DNA of 64,000 nt from Paraspadella gotoi (GCA_051294375.1 CM119266.1:26835932-26899931), one strand, 5' to 3'. Positions 37,690 through 48,902 are shown, counted from the first letter of the stretch. The notes: generated by a model not told the origin, from the sequence alone. Made by a program: numbers and translations.

Positions 37690-37916
37690 CACAGTACCTG
37701 ACCTAAAATCGATCTGCTTAAGACCTGAGCAACAACAAAAACACAATTTGTTCACCGCGATTTTCTTCGTTCGTATTGTCTGTCTTATTGAGACTTATTC
37801 AGACACAGATAGTCGTCTCATTTCTCCTGGCTTTCTCCCCAAGGAGTTTTCTCTCACAACCTTTTTTTACTCATCGCCGGTGTTAACCTCTAACCATTAT
37901 TCTTCCTTCCCCCCCC

Positions 37917-37941
37917 NNNNNNNNNNNNNNNNNNNNNNNNN
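37917..37941. other. 25-N assembly gap
   Basis: Placeholder gap between block copies A and B. Confidence 0.95.
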
Positions 37942-38092
37942 CCACCAATTCGGGTCCTACTTCAAGTTGGGCGTCGGCGCCGTCGGTCGGCTTCTCGTCT
38001 CGTCATCCTGCCTCACATCCCACTCGATCTCCGTCATCGCCTGTTAGCTTTGATCGCCTCCCCGTTTCTCTCCGCACGATGACAAGGCGAGT
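37942..38092 (+). pseudogene. Copy B of receptor membrane exon, frameshifted
   Basis: Begins with HQFGSYFKLGVGAV in frame, then several single-base losses and gains scramble the hydrophobic span and a TAG appears. The donor equivalent reads GCGAGT after an extra A. It carries the 5' part of the exon that copy A lacks. The error pattern fits an unpolished read consensus better than natural decay. Confidence 0.75.
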
Positions 38093-39289
38093 CTCCATTC
38101 GATTCTCCTCTTACGCCTGTATCTCGGTGTGTTACAGCCTGCATTCCCAAGCTCATGGACCTGGCTTATATTGAACGTTCTATCACTATCTTCTTAACCA
38201 TTATTTTTTGTCTCTGCAATCCTTTCAAATTCGTTTGTTAATTCGTTCGCTGAATTAATTAAGTTATTACTTATTCAATTATCCCTTGTACTCCATCCGC
38301 ACATTCTTTCCCCTTAAATTCTATTCATTCAATAGTTCTCCTCTTCATAAGCAAACCAACTCTTTCGAAACGCAAGAAGGGATTATTTTTGCCGATCGAT
38401 TCTTTTGCATTCGTCCCGTATTTTAGCTCCTCTTCCTCGCTTACCTTCAATCTCCTCTCTCGCCTCTGCGTCCCGCCTTCTTACACCCAGTTCATTCATA
38501 CCCACCCTTCATTTCCATCTAATTACCCCCCCCATTCCCCTCCTTCCTCCACCCCACAAAATTCCTTTCCCAATCCCGCCGATCCCGCCTTTCTCTCTCC
38601 GCCAGGTACGAAGACCAGTCCCGGAACTGGGCTTCGGGCTACGGATGGAACGCCTCTCGGCGTCCTCCAAGGAAACGGCGCCACCCGCTCGGCCGGCAGG
38701 CGCCGAGTTGCCCAAGACGCACGACGACGGCTCGACCGCGTCCCCCCCCACGTAGTGACCAACGACGCCCGGTAACTGTGGTGCATGCCATTTACGGTTT
38801 GTATGTTGAGCGCTTTCACTTTGAAAATTGTAAATGCGCGTGGATCGAACGCGAGACCTCCTCGTTCGAGAAGAAACGCGATCGCGAACCGCGCGATCTG
38901 AGTTAACGCACCGTGCCACGCCCCTTTGTCATCTCGCGCGACGTCGCGTGACGAAGACGAAAGAATATGCAGTCGCATGTATTGACTAATTTACTAATAA
39001 TCGCTGTTTAGTAAGGAAAATATGTAAATAAAAAAGGCCACATATAAATAATATTTTCCGCATATTTAATTTAAGGGAAAAAGATTAATTTCGTGGAGAC
39101 GCGGAGAAAAAAAGCGGAAAAGGGAACGCCTTGAATTATGAAAACCAGTTAATGGCGCATAAAAGCAACGTAATGGTCGTTGGTCCGTATTGTTCCGCGA
39201 CCAGACTCGGACGTTGATGCTAATTCCTGGGTGTTGCCTGGTTTTTGCCCGCAAATTTGAAAATTGCTGCCCCTCATCCTCTTCTATTT

Positions 39290-39335
<46 letters not shown>

Positions 39336-39341
39336 AACTCT

Positions 39342-39386
<45 letters not shown>

Positions 39387-39499
39387 TCGTTTGAACAACG
39401 TTCATCACTTTTTTTTTTATTGCGCTTTGTCTGGGTGATTCGTCTTATGACGTTATGTCCTATACGACTCTCGTCTCTTCCTCTCCTCTCTCTCTCTTC

Positions 39500-39544
<45 letters not shown>

Positions 39545-39900
39545 CCCACAAGTACCTGAACCTAAAAATCATCAGCTTAAGACCTGAGCAACAACAAAAA
39601 CCAATTTGTTCACCGCGATTTTCTTGTTTCTCGTCCTCAAGACCGTATCTTCCCCAACGACTTCGTTAAGTGAGTAGTGTTTGCCGGACTGCAGCTTGAG
39701 TGTTCGCCCAGCACCGTAAAAGTTCTAGTTTCTTGTTCTCTTTGTTTACTTTCGTTCGTATAGTCTGTCTTATTCAACTTATTCAGACACAGATAAGTCG
39801 TCTCATTTCTCCTGGCTTTCTCCCCAAGGAGTTTTCTCTCACAACCTTTTTACTATCATCGCCGGTGTTAACCTCTAACCATTATTCTTCCTTCCCCCCC
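37969..39900. repeat. Duplicated block, copy B (indel-rich)
   Basis: Second copy of 36159-37916 with frequent one-base indels. It includes a decayed version of tail exon 1 (about 38606-38770) and the tRNA-like sequence. It also carries about 130 extra bases near 39625-39755 that are absent in copy A. Confidence 0.9.
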
Positions 39901-40632
39901 CTCTCTCTCTCTCTCTCTCTCTGCCCTACGCGATCGTGTTTACGATTGGCATAAAGAAAGTCTTTAAGACGCCGGCGTCCTCCCCCAGCTCACCGCTGAC
40001 GATGATCTGTCGAGAAAAGGTGAAGATGCCCGCAATTTGTGACTTGGCAGGCTGTGAGTTCACGGCTTATTATTCGCCCGTCTCGTTCTCAGTTCCTGTT
40101 ACTAAATATAGAAACATTAACTCTCTAGTTGTTGAACGTACAGTCGTACACCTTGAACGAATGGCCGTTCTTAATATTCGGTCCAACTGATTACCCGACG
40201 TCTGGAAATAAAAGCACTGTCAGACAACGAAATAAAGGCCTGTTGTTTAGAAGGTTCTTTATCCCGCGCTTCGCCGAATCCACATTCGATTCCAAAAACT
40301 TTTGGCTAATCCTTTTGGCAAAAAGGCCAAAAAAGCCTATAAATCTTTCCACATTTTATAGATATCATCACTTGTTCGCGATCTGAGAGGGACAGGGCCA
40401 CGAACGCGGTTCGGTTCACTAATCTGCGTAGCAGTCGGAACGCGAGGTTTTTTTTTCTTTGCTTACAACATTTAACATTCAGATTCTTTGCTAGAGCCTA
40501 TGCTGGAAAAAGGAAAATGATTTGGCGTTTACCTCGACAATAATAATGATATCGTTCGGATTATATATGACGCCATTCTACGATAATGTTTATAACTGTT
40601 TTCCAATCCACATTCTTCTCAATTCTCAACAG

Positions 40633-40752
40633 GCTCCGCTCTGGTGTCCGCCTATCAGCCGATTCCCGGAGCCTCTGCACCGCATCCACCGTTTCACGCA
40701 GCGACGGCGCCGCATCCCAATGAGGCGCCGCCGGCGTATCCAAGCGCCGCGG
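40633..40752 (+). CDS. Cytoplasmic tail exon 2 of CUB-LDLa receptor, with PPxY motif
   Basis: The acceptor TCTCAACAG ends at 40632; the donor GTAAGT starts at 40753. It enters and leaves in phase 1, matching 36915 and 44933. It encodes about 40 residues of Ala/Pro-rich tail ending NEAPPAYPSAAG. The PPAY is a PPxY motif, the ligand of WW domains in NEDD4-family ubiquitin ligases and YAP-like proteins. Confidence 0.7.
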
Positions 40753-41069
40753 GTAAGTCAGTCACGCGGTTGGAAAATTCCCGAAAAGAGGTGAATTTTT
40801 GTTTCCCGATATAATAGAGGAAAAAAGCGACTTGTATCCATCTAGTGTTTTTTGGTCGTCCTGTTTAATTCATTGTCTGTCTCGATGTACAGTGAAAACC
40901 GAGTAACTTAAAATGAAATATTTCATTTAAATATGTAAATTTAAAAATGTAAATTTAAAAATGTAATCAGGTGTTCGCTGTAACCAAAAAACTAAAAAAG
41001 TAAAAAAAGTGCGACGCGAACTGTGTAGGATTTTTTGCATGAAATTTTCTGTTTGACACTTTTTTTGTA

Positions 41070-41113
<44 letters not shown>

Positions 41114-41746
41114 GTCTTTCTATTCTTTAATCGGGTTTAATCGTAGTGATTCCCGCCGGATACATCTTCATTTCCTCGTCTAAATCGACCCGATGATAAC
41201 TTGATTAACGGTACAATACTTCTAAACCGAATAACGCAATAATTCCTATTTTTATTGACTCTCCATATTTTCTAATTTGGCTTCAGTGGGCAATAAAAAC
41301 TGCACAGCGCTAGAGACAGAGAAATATTTTGCACTATTACTTAAAAACAAATGATTGTGAGGATTAGTGCACTCACCTTTAAAAGGCTTTACTGCTTTTT
41401 TCTTTGTTTTCAAATTAACTTATTAATGTATTCATTAACTAATAACAAGGCGCGAAATTTTTTTTTCCTATATCGAAAATAACGATAGATTTTACTTGAG
41501 AATCAAGTTGATTATAAAAGATAATATTACATGCTTTCAGTCTATGTCATGACGCATGCCATAGACAATAGACATTTCTAAAGTTCAGAAGTTGTACCGA
41601 TGTCGCGAATCTCTCACTTATTCGTCTAGCAAGACTAAAGGTAACTAACTAAATAACATTTTTCAACAAAAACAATCCGCATATAATTACCGATGGACAG
41701 TAAAAACAACTTTCAATCGCAAAAAAGAAAAACTGTGAAGCGCTAA
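40753..41746. other. Intron of CUB-LDLa receptor
   Basis: AT-rich intron with a CT run at about 41077-41111. No other feature recognised. Confidence 0.5.
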
Positions 41747-42150
41747 TCACCCTTTGCTGACCGCGAAAGATTCTCCAGAATCGGACGACGCCGACGAGGA
41801 AGAAGATGACGACGACGACGACGACGACGACTTTTTCTCTTTGGGCGAATCCCAACTCACAGACTTCGGTTTCGCTTCCCTTCTGTTTCCTTCTCCGTTT
41901 TTCGGCGTCGACGCCAGGAGCGGCGCGGATCTAGAGAGCCTGCCGGTAGAATCCAAGCGACGCCTTCGTTGGGCGTCCTCGTCGTCGTCGCGATCCTCGT
42001 CTTCTTGTCTAGACGTCCTCGATGAAGTCGTCGAGAGCGTCGTCGATGGGATGAAGATGATCTTCTCCACTTCTTCCACATCCGCGTCCACGTTCATGAT
42101 CTTGAGATCGTTGTGAGCCTTGAGCAGAGAGGACAATTAACAGTCCGAGC

Positions 42151-42199
<49 letters not shown>

Positions 42200-42379
42200 A
42201 TCCGAGGCTAAACAAATGAAAAAATTTTATAAATGACGCGTGAAAAAAAAGAGTTCGGACTTTGATCGCTAGAAAGCGCGGGACGTTGATGTCCATTTGA
42301 AGGCCGTCGGACGTCTGCCCAGATGCAAGTTGGTCACTGCTTTTCTCCTTCTATTATCTCGCTCAGTTAAAAATTTCTC

Positions 42380-42464
<85 letters not shown>

Positions 42465-44728
42465 TCTATTCTCTGCCCTTTTGTCAATATTTCTAGGGCT
42501 TTAGCGTGAAAAGCTATGGCGATGTCAACGAAGTGTTGGAGCGTCGACTGGAGATCCTCCAACTTTCGTCGCTCGAACTCGACGAGAGAGTCGGCCATCA
42601 ACAGCTCCACTTCCTTCGTGTTTGCCGTCGCCTGGATGGGCGAAGGAAAATTCATTTTCAAAGTCCATTTCGTTGTGCGAAGTTTACTTTAAGTTTCATG
42701 CTAATTCGAAGGAGAATTTTAAACCTGTCTCAATTCTTCTCGCGCTTGCATAATGAGATTCTTGTTAGTTGGATTTTTGTCGCGAATTCTTTGCAGATGC
42801 TGATATTTGGACTTTTCTCTATTTAGTATTCCCACATGATCTCTGAAAAAAAATTCAACGAGACAACTTATTTCAATCAAATTAGTAACAAAAAGTAATA
42901 ACAATAACTACTGTGGCAGCGCTACTTAAAACTGCATCGTCTCAATGGCTGAGCAGGCTAAATCATGTCTATTCAACCGTGCGTCCCGATTTCAATCCCT
43001 GGGTGTCCCGGTTCTGGCTTAAATTTGACGGAGCCGTTTTAAACATGCCAGTAGGTATGATACCCCGCGCTCCCGTTGCCATACTACGATGTTTCAAACC
43101 TGAGATCATCTTTGGCATTGCGACAAACGGCTTCGTAGTTCCGCATTGGAGCCAAGACCAAACTCTCTAGTCTCCGGACGCGAATCTCTCGAAAGTCCTC
43201 GACAGCGGCGACGTTCTCGGCGAGGCGCTGCAGGGCGACGCCTGTGGAGGCGTTGACTGTTTCGGCGCGAGAGAAGGCGAGGAGGATGGCGCCGAGCCGG
43301 TCGCCCTTGTCACGAAGCTTTGATCGTTCCAAAGGAAGATGAAACCATGTCTTATTCATCAAAAACATTTTCAAAAACATATCTTTTTAAGTCCTATTTT
43401 AAAAGAAAGAAAAGTATATCATCAATATGTATTAAAAAATATTATACATGGTGACAATTTTACAAGCGCCGGTAAAAAAATGTCATTCTATTTAGATTTG
43501 AAAGGGCTTTCAGAAGATAATAATATTAATATTATTTTATTTCAAATTTCTTCAGAAAACTTACTGAAAGTAAGATTTTAAAAGCCAACTTTCTCCACTC
43601 ACTGTCTAGGCATATCTTAACTGATCAATATAAAATTTGAACATATAAATTACTTTAATATTCTCTACTCAACTAATTTTAAAATCAATGAATTAACCAC
43701 TGGTTTGCAAATGACAGCGTTTTTTTACCGGCGCTTGTAAAATTGTCACCATTGTACATTAATTTTAATAAATATTGAAAATAGTGTATAAAAATAGGAT
43801 CTTAACTGCAATTATCCTAGTATCACGTTATAATCGATTGTAGGAGGTAGAGTGATAGAATAGAAAGAAATTAAATTCTTTAGCAGTTGGCAACCTTTGC
43901 CTGTTCCTTGGCTTCGTCGGCGAAGCAGCGGCACATCTTGCCGAAAAACTCGTCAACGACGTCGACGCGGCTCCGCGTGAACTTCGTCTGCTCCTCGCTG
44001 CTCTGAAGTCGCCAGTGGCTGCAGAGGGAAGTGTCAAGACCGAGGAGGCGGTGGCGACGTCGGAAAATGGATGAAGTGGAGGCCGAGGCTTGCTTTGATG
44101 AGGAGGGGGAGCCGGCCGAAGGGAAGTGACTTTTGGATGACGTCGGCGATTTGTCGCCCTAGTTTGCGTAATTAAAACCATTATAACGAATAAAGTATGA
44201 AAACCAAGTCTTCTACCAAAATTGACACGTGCCTGTCGCCATTTTTTCAAAGCGCTGATTAAGGGCGATCCGGTCGACGTCGAGAGAGGGGCTGACCGCG
44301 GCGCGACGCTTTCGCTGCGAACGCGACGACGCTGAGTTTGTGAGACCAGCGCCGATTCATCGAGAGACTTTGAACGTCGCTCCAGCGTCTGCGATCGAGA
44401 CGGTTGTCTCATCGGACGTTCCGTGTTCTTTGGTCGTTGTTGTCGCGGACGTTCGTGTGGTTCTTCCTGTTTACCGAGAGTTCTTTGAGGAGTCATCGTC
44501 CGCTGAAGAACCGAAAACTCTTTGCCAAGAAAACTTTCGTATGTGAATTGAGCGTCGTCCTCCACCAAGTTACGGATAATTGGGACTGGCACTTTCCTTT
44601 AAAAAAGTAACAATATCGTCCACGTTTCATTGAATTTTATTTTATTTAACTTTTTAACTTTCTTACTTGGATCCGCCTTCACTCTGATCGCCGCAATTGA
44701 AAAAGTTGAACTTTTTGTTCGCAAACAT
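41747..44728 (-). CDS. CIBAR1: CIBAR/FAM92-type BAR-domain protein
   Basis: Minus-strand gene with proposed exons 44667-44728 (ATG), 44227-44596, 43895-44158, 43100-43317, 42725-42842, about 42480-42631, and 41747-42118 (TGA), for roughly 515 aa. CIBAR proteins carry a FAM92-type BAR domain that binds and curves membranes and act at the ciliary base with CBY1. The domain is recognisable from EEQTKFTRSRVDVVDEFFGK through LRDKGDRLGAIL, YQHLQRIRDKNP and FERRKLEDLQ to FHAKALEIL, in family order and at exon junctions. A Ser/Arg-rich N-terminal extension of about 200 residues precedes it, longer than in human CIBAR1/2 (about 290-300 aa). The tail is acidic and Ser-rich with a long poly-Ser run. The junction between exons 6 and 7 shows no canonical donor, and the exon 2 donor is weak, so those two ends are approximate. 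The gene lies wholly inside the last intron of the + strand receptor gene. A (CT)n run (42379-42463) fills part of intron 6, and a TIR element sits in intron 4. Confidence 0.8.
42379..42463. repeat. (CT)n microsatellite in CIBAR intron
   Basis: CT run of about 85 bases directly downstream (minus sense) of CIBAR exon 6, where the splice donor is unclear. A second CT run is at about 42151-42194. Confidence 0.95.
43447..43754. mobile_element. 308-bp TIR element (MITE-like) flanked by TA
   Basis: The ends are inverted repeats: ATGGTGACAATTTTACAAGC and CGCCGGTAAAAAAA on the left, and their complement on the right. TA dinucleotides flank at 43445-43446 and 43755-43756, as for Tc1/mariner-type insertion. 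There is no transposase, so it is non-autonomous. It lies in CIBAR intron 4 and is related to the larger element at 56662-57740. Confidence 0.8.
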
Positions 44729-44932
44729 TTTTTTTGTCGTTTTTTCTTGATTTGGTAGATTTTTTCGGAGTATCTTCAACTTGTATTACTAACTGCTACG
44801 ATTTATTTAATTACACACAAAATTTCGCGTCGATTCTCACTTTATTTTTTAGTATTAATGATGATTTAAAAGTATTAACAACGAAACCGGTCCATTATTG
44901 CAAGTTAAAATTGTGAATTTGGATTTCTTCAG

Positions 44933-45084
44933 GTGACTTCGACATGCTGCTGCCGCCGCCCTATTCGCCTCAAGCCATCGGGGTCACCGTCACTTACGCC
45001 GTAGCTACGGACGCCGCGGAAACGACGATCGGTGACGCCACTACGATGGTGACCGCCACGGCACCACCGGCGGCGCAAATTTGA
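44933..45084 (+). CDS. Last coding exon of CUB-LDLa receptor, with PPPY motif
   Basis: The acceptor TTTCTTCAG ends at 44932. Entry phase matches 40752 (AAG-DFDMLLPPPYSPQ). The frame runs to TGA 45082-45084 through a Thr/Ala-rich end. PPPY is a second PPxY WW-domain ligand, so the tail of about 150 residues has two such sites. An AATAAA at 45364-45369 lies 280 bases past the stop. Confidence 0.75.
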
Positions 45085-45363
45085 ACACGGACCTACCAAA
45101 GAAAATACTAGAAGTGGAATTGAGGCTTTTTATCATTTGCGACGTCGTGCTTGTCGTTCACGGTTTTTGTCCTTTTGCACGACCAAAATCTCTCTCATTC
45201 CTTTTTAGTTTTATTCTTTTCCTTTTAATCAAATCACGTATAAAACCAACTCGGATGAAACAATCGTCTAGTTAAATATAGGTACAAATTTTAAATTAAG
45301 TTTGATAAGATATGAGCGTTAGTATTTGTATAGCAGGGTCGTTTATAGTACTTGAATAGAGCA

Positions 45364-45369
45364 AATAAA
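45364..45369 (+). terminator. Poly(A) signal of CUB-LDLa receptor gene
   Basis: AATAAA about 280 bases after the stop codon, followed by a T-rich stretch. Confidence 0.55.
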
Positions 45370-45384
45370 CAAAATTTCTTCTTT

Positions 45385-46985
45385 ATAATTACGTTTTTTC
45401 ATCCTAGAGTTTTGTATTTCCTAACCCAGAGAAATGCTCGTTTGAATAACTGAAATACTGTTATAACGCATTTTGTCTTCGTTCACCGTTTGTATTCGAT
45501 GTTGATACAAAAGTCAATATTCGTCTCATGTTAAGTTTTATGTTATCTTTTGTAAAATAGGAATGTGGAATCTACAATTGAGGCTTGTCCAATTCAAAAT
45601 TAATCTTTGTACTGATTGTAAACTTTAACTACAGTTCAGACTTGGGAATTAGGAATGTTGATATCTCAATATCAATTGTAAATATTACCATAAGAGCATA
45701 AATAATTTATATCTTTCATGTAAAATGTCTTCAAGATCTATTGATATCATTGCCACCGCCTTAACTAATCCATTCCATTCCATTTGCATAAGTAAGAAGT
45801 AAATATTTACTTAGCTAATAAGTAATACTGTAACAAGGCAAATTAAAAAAAATACTTATTTTTACGCATTATTTCTTTCTTCTAAAAATTGTATTATGTC
45901 ACCTAACGAGAGTCTATATAATGCCTCTTTTATTAAAAAATAACCGCAAAGATTCGTTTTTTCTACGCTGTAATAAATTACTCAGTGTTTGCTTTTGAGT
46001 GTTTTTAAATTGAGAATCGTAATTTCAGACTGATATGAATAATAATATCCCAGTGTTTCTATTCTTCCTATTTTTTTCAAAAAAATTAAATTGAGACAAT
46101 CATTAATAACAAAAATCAAGGTTTAGTTACGTACATAACTACATAGTGAAGAGCATTCTGCGAAAATTGCACCAAAAACATTTTTTATAAAAAATTTTAA
46201 AAGGAAATATCAATTGATGTAAAATTTGTGAGTAAGTATTTTTAACCGACAATGCAACCAAACGTTCCCACCCCGTAAAAAAAAAAACTCAAAAGACTGA
46301 AAAGTAAATTTATAAATTTTACTTACAATAAGACTCATCTGGACTAAAATATCATCTATTCTCTCACAAAAATAATTTGTTGGTGCTATACGATACCGGG
46401 GGCCTGGAGAGCTAGCTCGAAGTCCGAACTGTCTACCCGACCAGCAATGTAAGCATAAGTGATACTATAATATACTTCGACCCGGAGTCTGGAGTTTGAG
46501 GTTTTTTTAGTTCAGAGAATGAAACTCTAAACGCGATGTTCTTTTGTCATTTTGGTCCTGAACGCATCCTCTTCTTGCGGAGTCGTTCCCTCTAGTGACG
46601 CCAAAGAAATTAAATGACTCACCCGGGACGTCGGCAAGCTTATTAAAAATTAAAATACTTAAAAAAATTGGGACGCGGAAATTTCCGGGAAAAGTCAACA
46701 TTAGACATTTATTATGGCCTTGCCTCTATTTGCCGTTCTGGCTGAGTATCTTAAAGTACTTTAAATTTTTCAGATTTTTCAGATGCGAGCAATTGTTGAT
46801 ATAATCATGATTCATTGACAAATGTATGCTGCAATCCTTCGCTTCTACTACAAGGAGTGGCTGTAACTGTCTCTGTGAATTTTTCACACTTTATATCTTA
46901 AATTCAAACTTCATGTTCTACACTACAGTACATTTTTATGTAAGTTTGATTAAACCTGTTTCATCTACCAGTATCTGCTTGAGCA
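45385..46985. other. AT-rich intergenic region
   Basis: No exon recognised. It includes the upstream region of GMPPA. An acceptor-like CATCTACCAG just before the GMPPA start (about 46963-46972) hints at a 5'UTR intron. Confidence 0.5.
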
Positions 46986-48413
46986 ATGGAGGATAACAAC
47001 GCCGAAGTCTTCGTTCCCGCGTCAGGATCGCCAAGATCTCGGAGATCCCCTCAAGGCTCGCCAGGGCGCCGCGCAACGAGCGACCCGCTTGTCGTTTACA
47101 AAGCGGTCATCCTCATCGCTGGTCCTCAGAAGGGAACCCGGTTTCGCCCGCTCTCCTTGGACATTCCCAAGCCCCTCTTCCCCGTCGCCGGGCAACCTAT
47201 GATCAAGCATCACATCGAAGCTTGCATGAAAGTCCCCGGCCTGCGGGAAATTCTCATTATCGGCTCCTTTCAACCGGGAGACGCCATCGCCAAGTTCGTG
47301 CAACAAATGCAGCAAGAGTTCCACGTTTCCATCAGATATTTGCAAGAGTACACCTCCCTCGGCACAGGCGGCGCCATCTACCATTTCCGCGATCAAATCA
47401 TGTCCGGCAACCCGGAGGCCTTTTTCGTTATGAACGCCGACATTTGTGCCAACTTTCCACTCGTTGACGTCGTCAACTTCCACAAGAGCATAGCTTCGAG
47501 ACGTTTCGAGGCCGACGGAGCCCCTTCGGACCTCGGCGTCATGACCATTCTCGGAACGGAAGCCACTCCCGCACAGGCCTCCAATTACGGCTGCATCGTC
47601 GCCGACAAGCAAACGCATGAGGTGCTGCACTATCGCGAAAAGCCCGAAACGTTTATCAGCTCCACCATCAATTGCGGCGTCTACCTCCTCAATCGCTCCA
47701 TCTTCGGTCTCATCAAGGAAGTTCTTATCGATAACCAAGACGAGCAATACAGCATGATCGTGGACGGAGTCATCCCCTCGTGCTCTCCCCCGGAGTGCAT
47801 CTCCCTCGAGCAGGATATATTTCCGATTCTCGCTTCCTCCAAATCTTTCTTCGTTTGCACGACCTCTCTTTTCTGGTCCCAGCTGAAAACTCCTTCCGCC
47901 GCCGTTTACGCGAATCGTCACTACTTAAAGTTGTTTCGCGAGCTCTCGCCCGCGCGACTTGCCGCCAGAGGCGACGGCGACTGCGGTCCCACCATCTTCG
48001 GGGACGTGATCATCCATCCAACGGCGAAAGTTGATCCATCCGCGGTTCTGGGACCCAACGTGACGATCAGCGCTGGCGCGGTAATCCACTCGGGGGTCCG
48101 TATCCGGGAGTCGATCGTCCTCGAAGATGCGACCGTTCATGAACACTGCTGCGTTCTTTACACCATCATCGGTTGGCGCGTCGTCGTCGGCGCCTATAGT
48201 CGCATCGAGGGAACCCCCGTTGATCCTGACCCCAATAAACCCTTCGCGAAGATCGAATGCAAAAATCTTTTTAACTCCGAGGGTCAGCTCAATCCTTCCA
48301 TCACCATCCTCGGATCCAACGTCGTCGTGCCCCCGGAGGTCGTCATTCTCAACACCATCGTTCTCCCGCACAAATCGCTGTCTGATTCTTACAAGAATCA
48401 AATCATTCTTTGA
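46986..48413 (+). CDS. GMPPA: Mannose-1-phosphate guanylyltransferase regulatory subunit alpha (GMPPA)
   Basis: The coding region is one exon, 475 aa. GMPPA forms a cytosolic complex with catalytic GMPPB, which makes GDP-mannose, and acts as its GDP-mannose-sensing regulatory subunit. The nucleotidyltransferase domain starts at about residue 38 with YKAVILIAGPQKGTRFRPLS, then IPKPLFPVAGQPMIKHHIEA, EFHVSIRYLQEYTSLGTGG and a NYGCIV/EVLHYREKPETF block. The left-handed beta-helix part includes IHPTAKVDPSAVLGPNVTIS and ends VLPHKSLSDSYKNQIIL, as in animal GMPPA. GPQKGTRFRPL and the long C-terminal domain distinguish GMPPA from GMPPB. Human GMPPA is about 420 aa; the excess is mainly a Ser/Pro/Arg-rich N-terminal extension of 37 residues. 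If translation instead began nearer the domain, no in-frame ATG is available before it, so this start is favoured. AATAAA lies at 48897-48902. Confidence 0.95.
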   Translation: MEDNNAEVFVPASGSPRSRRSPQGSPGRRATSDPLVVYKAVILIAGPQKGTRFRPLSLDIPKPLFPVAGQPMIKHHIEACMKVPGLREILIIGSFQPGDAIAKFVQQMQQEFHVSIRYLQEYTSLGTGGAIYHFRDQIMSGNPEAFFVMNADICANFPLVDVVNFHKSIASRRFEADGAPSDLGVMTILGTEATPAQASNYGCIVADKQTHEVLHYREKPETFISSTINCGVYLLNRSIFGLIKEVLIDNQDEQYSMIVDGVIPSCSPPECISLEQDIFPILASSKSFFVCTTSLFWSQLKTPSAAVYANRHYLKLFRELSPARLAARGDGDCGPTIFGDVIIHPTAKVDPSAVLGPNVTISAGAVIHSGVRIRESIVLEDATVHEHCCVLYTIIGWRVVVGAYSRIEGTPVDPDPNKPFAKIECKNLFNSEGQLNPSITILGSNVVVPPEVVILNTIVLPHKSLSDSYKNQIIL

Positions 48414-48896
48414 AGTGAGAAGACTAAAGCCGGTTTTCATTCGTAAACTATGAAACTTAAAATTTAAAACAATTTTTCGAGGATTCATCTACTAGTCAGT
48501 AGTCTACGCAGTCAAAACAAATTTTTTATCGCGACTTCCAGATTTGCACCGGATATTATGTTATGGAACAGTTAAAAAGCTCATAAATTTTGTAATATAT
48601 CTTCCTTTGTTTGTTTTTGTTTTTTTAGTTTTTAATTATTTTAGGTTTTATACTAAATTATATCGAATTATGGAAAGATTAATTTGGCTCTATTATGTTT
48701 GAGCTTCTTTTGGTATTATGGAACTCACCATATTATTTACGCGATTATTGTTGTTGAAAATAGCGCTTTCGCGGGAGGCGTCATCAAAATGACGATGCCA
48801 TTTGTCTATTACATTCGTGTTTTAAGTCTTAACATACATAAAAATTAAAGTTTTCATGGCACATATCTGAAAAAGAAGGTGTTTGAACAATTCCAT

Positions 48897-48902
48897 AATA
48901 AA
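48897..48902 (+). terminator. Poly(A) signal of GMPPA
   Basis: AATAAA about 480 bases past the stop and 200 before the next start codon. Confidence 0.5.

Larger units (their letters stand above)
36159..37916. repeat. Duplicated block, copy A (better quality)
   Basis: Copy A of a block of about 1.8 kb holding the membrane exon, tail exon 1, the tRNA-like sequence and two CT runs. It matches 37969-39900. Reading frames are intact here and broken in copy B. Confidence 0.9.

Noticed and set aside
47022-48488. Minus-strand frames of 187-299 codons opposite GMPPA
   Set aside because: Shadows of a GC-rich coding exon; the + frame has full GMPPA similarity.
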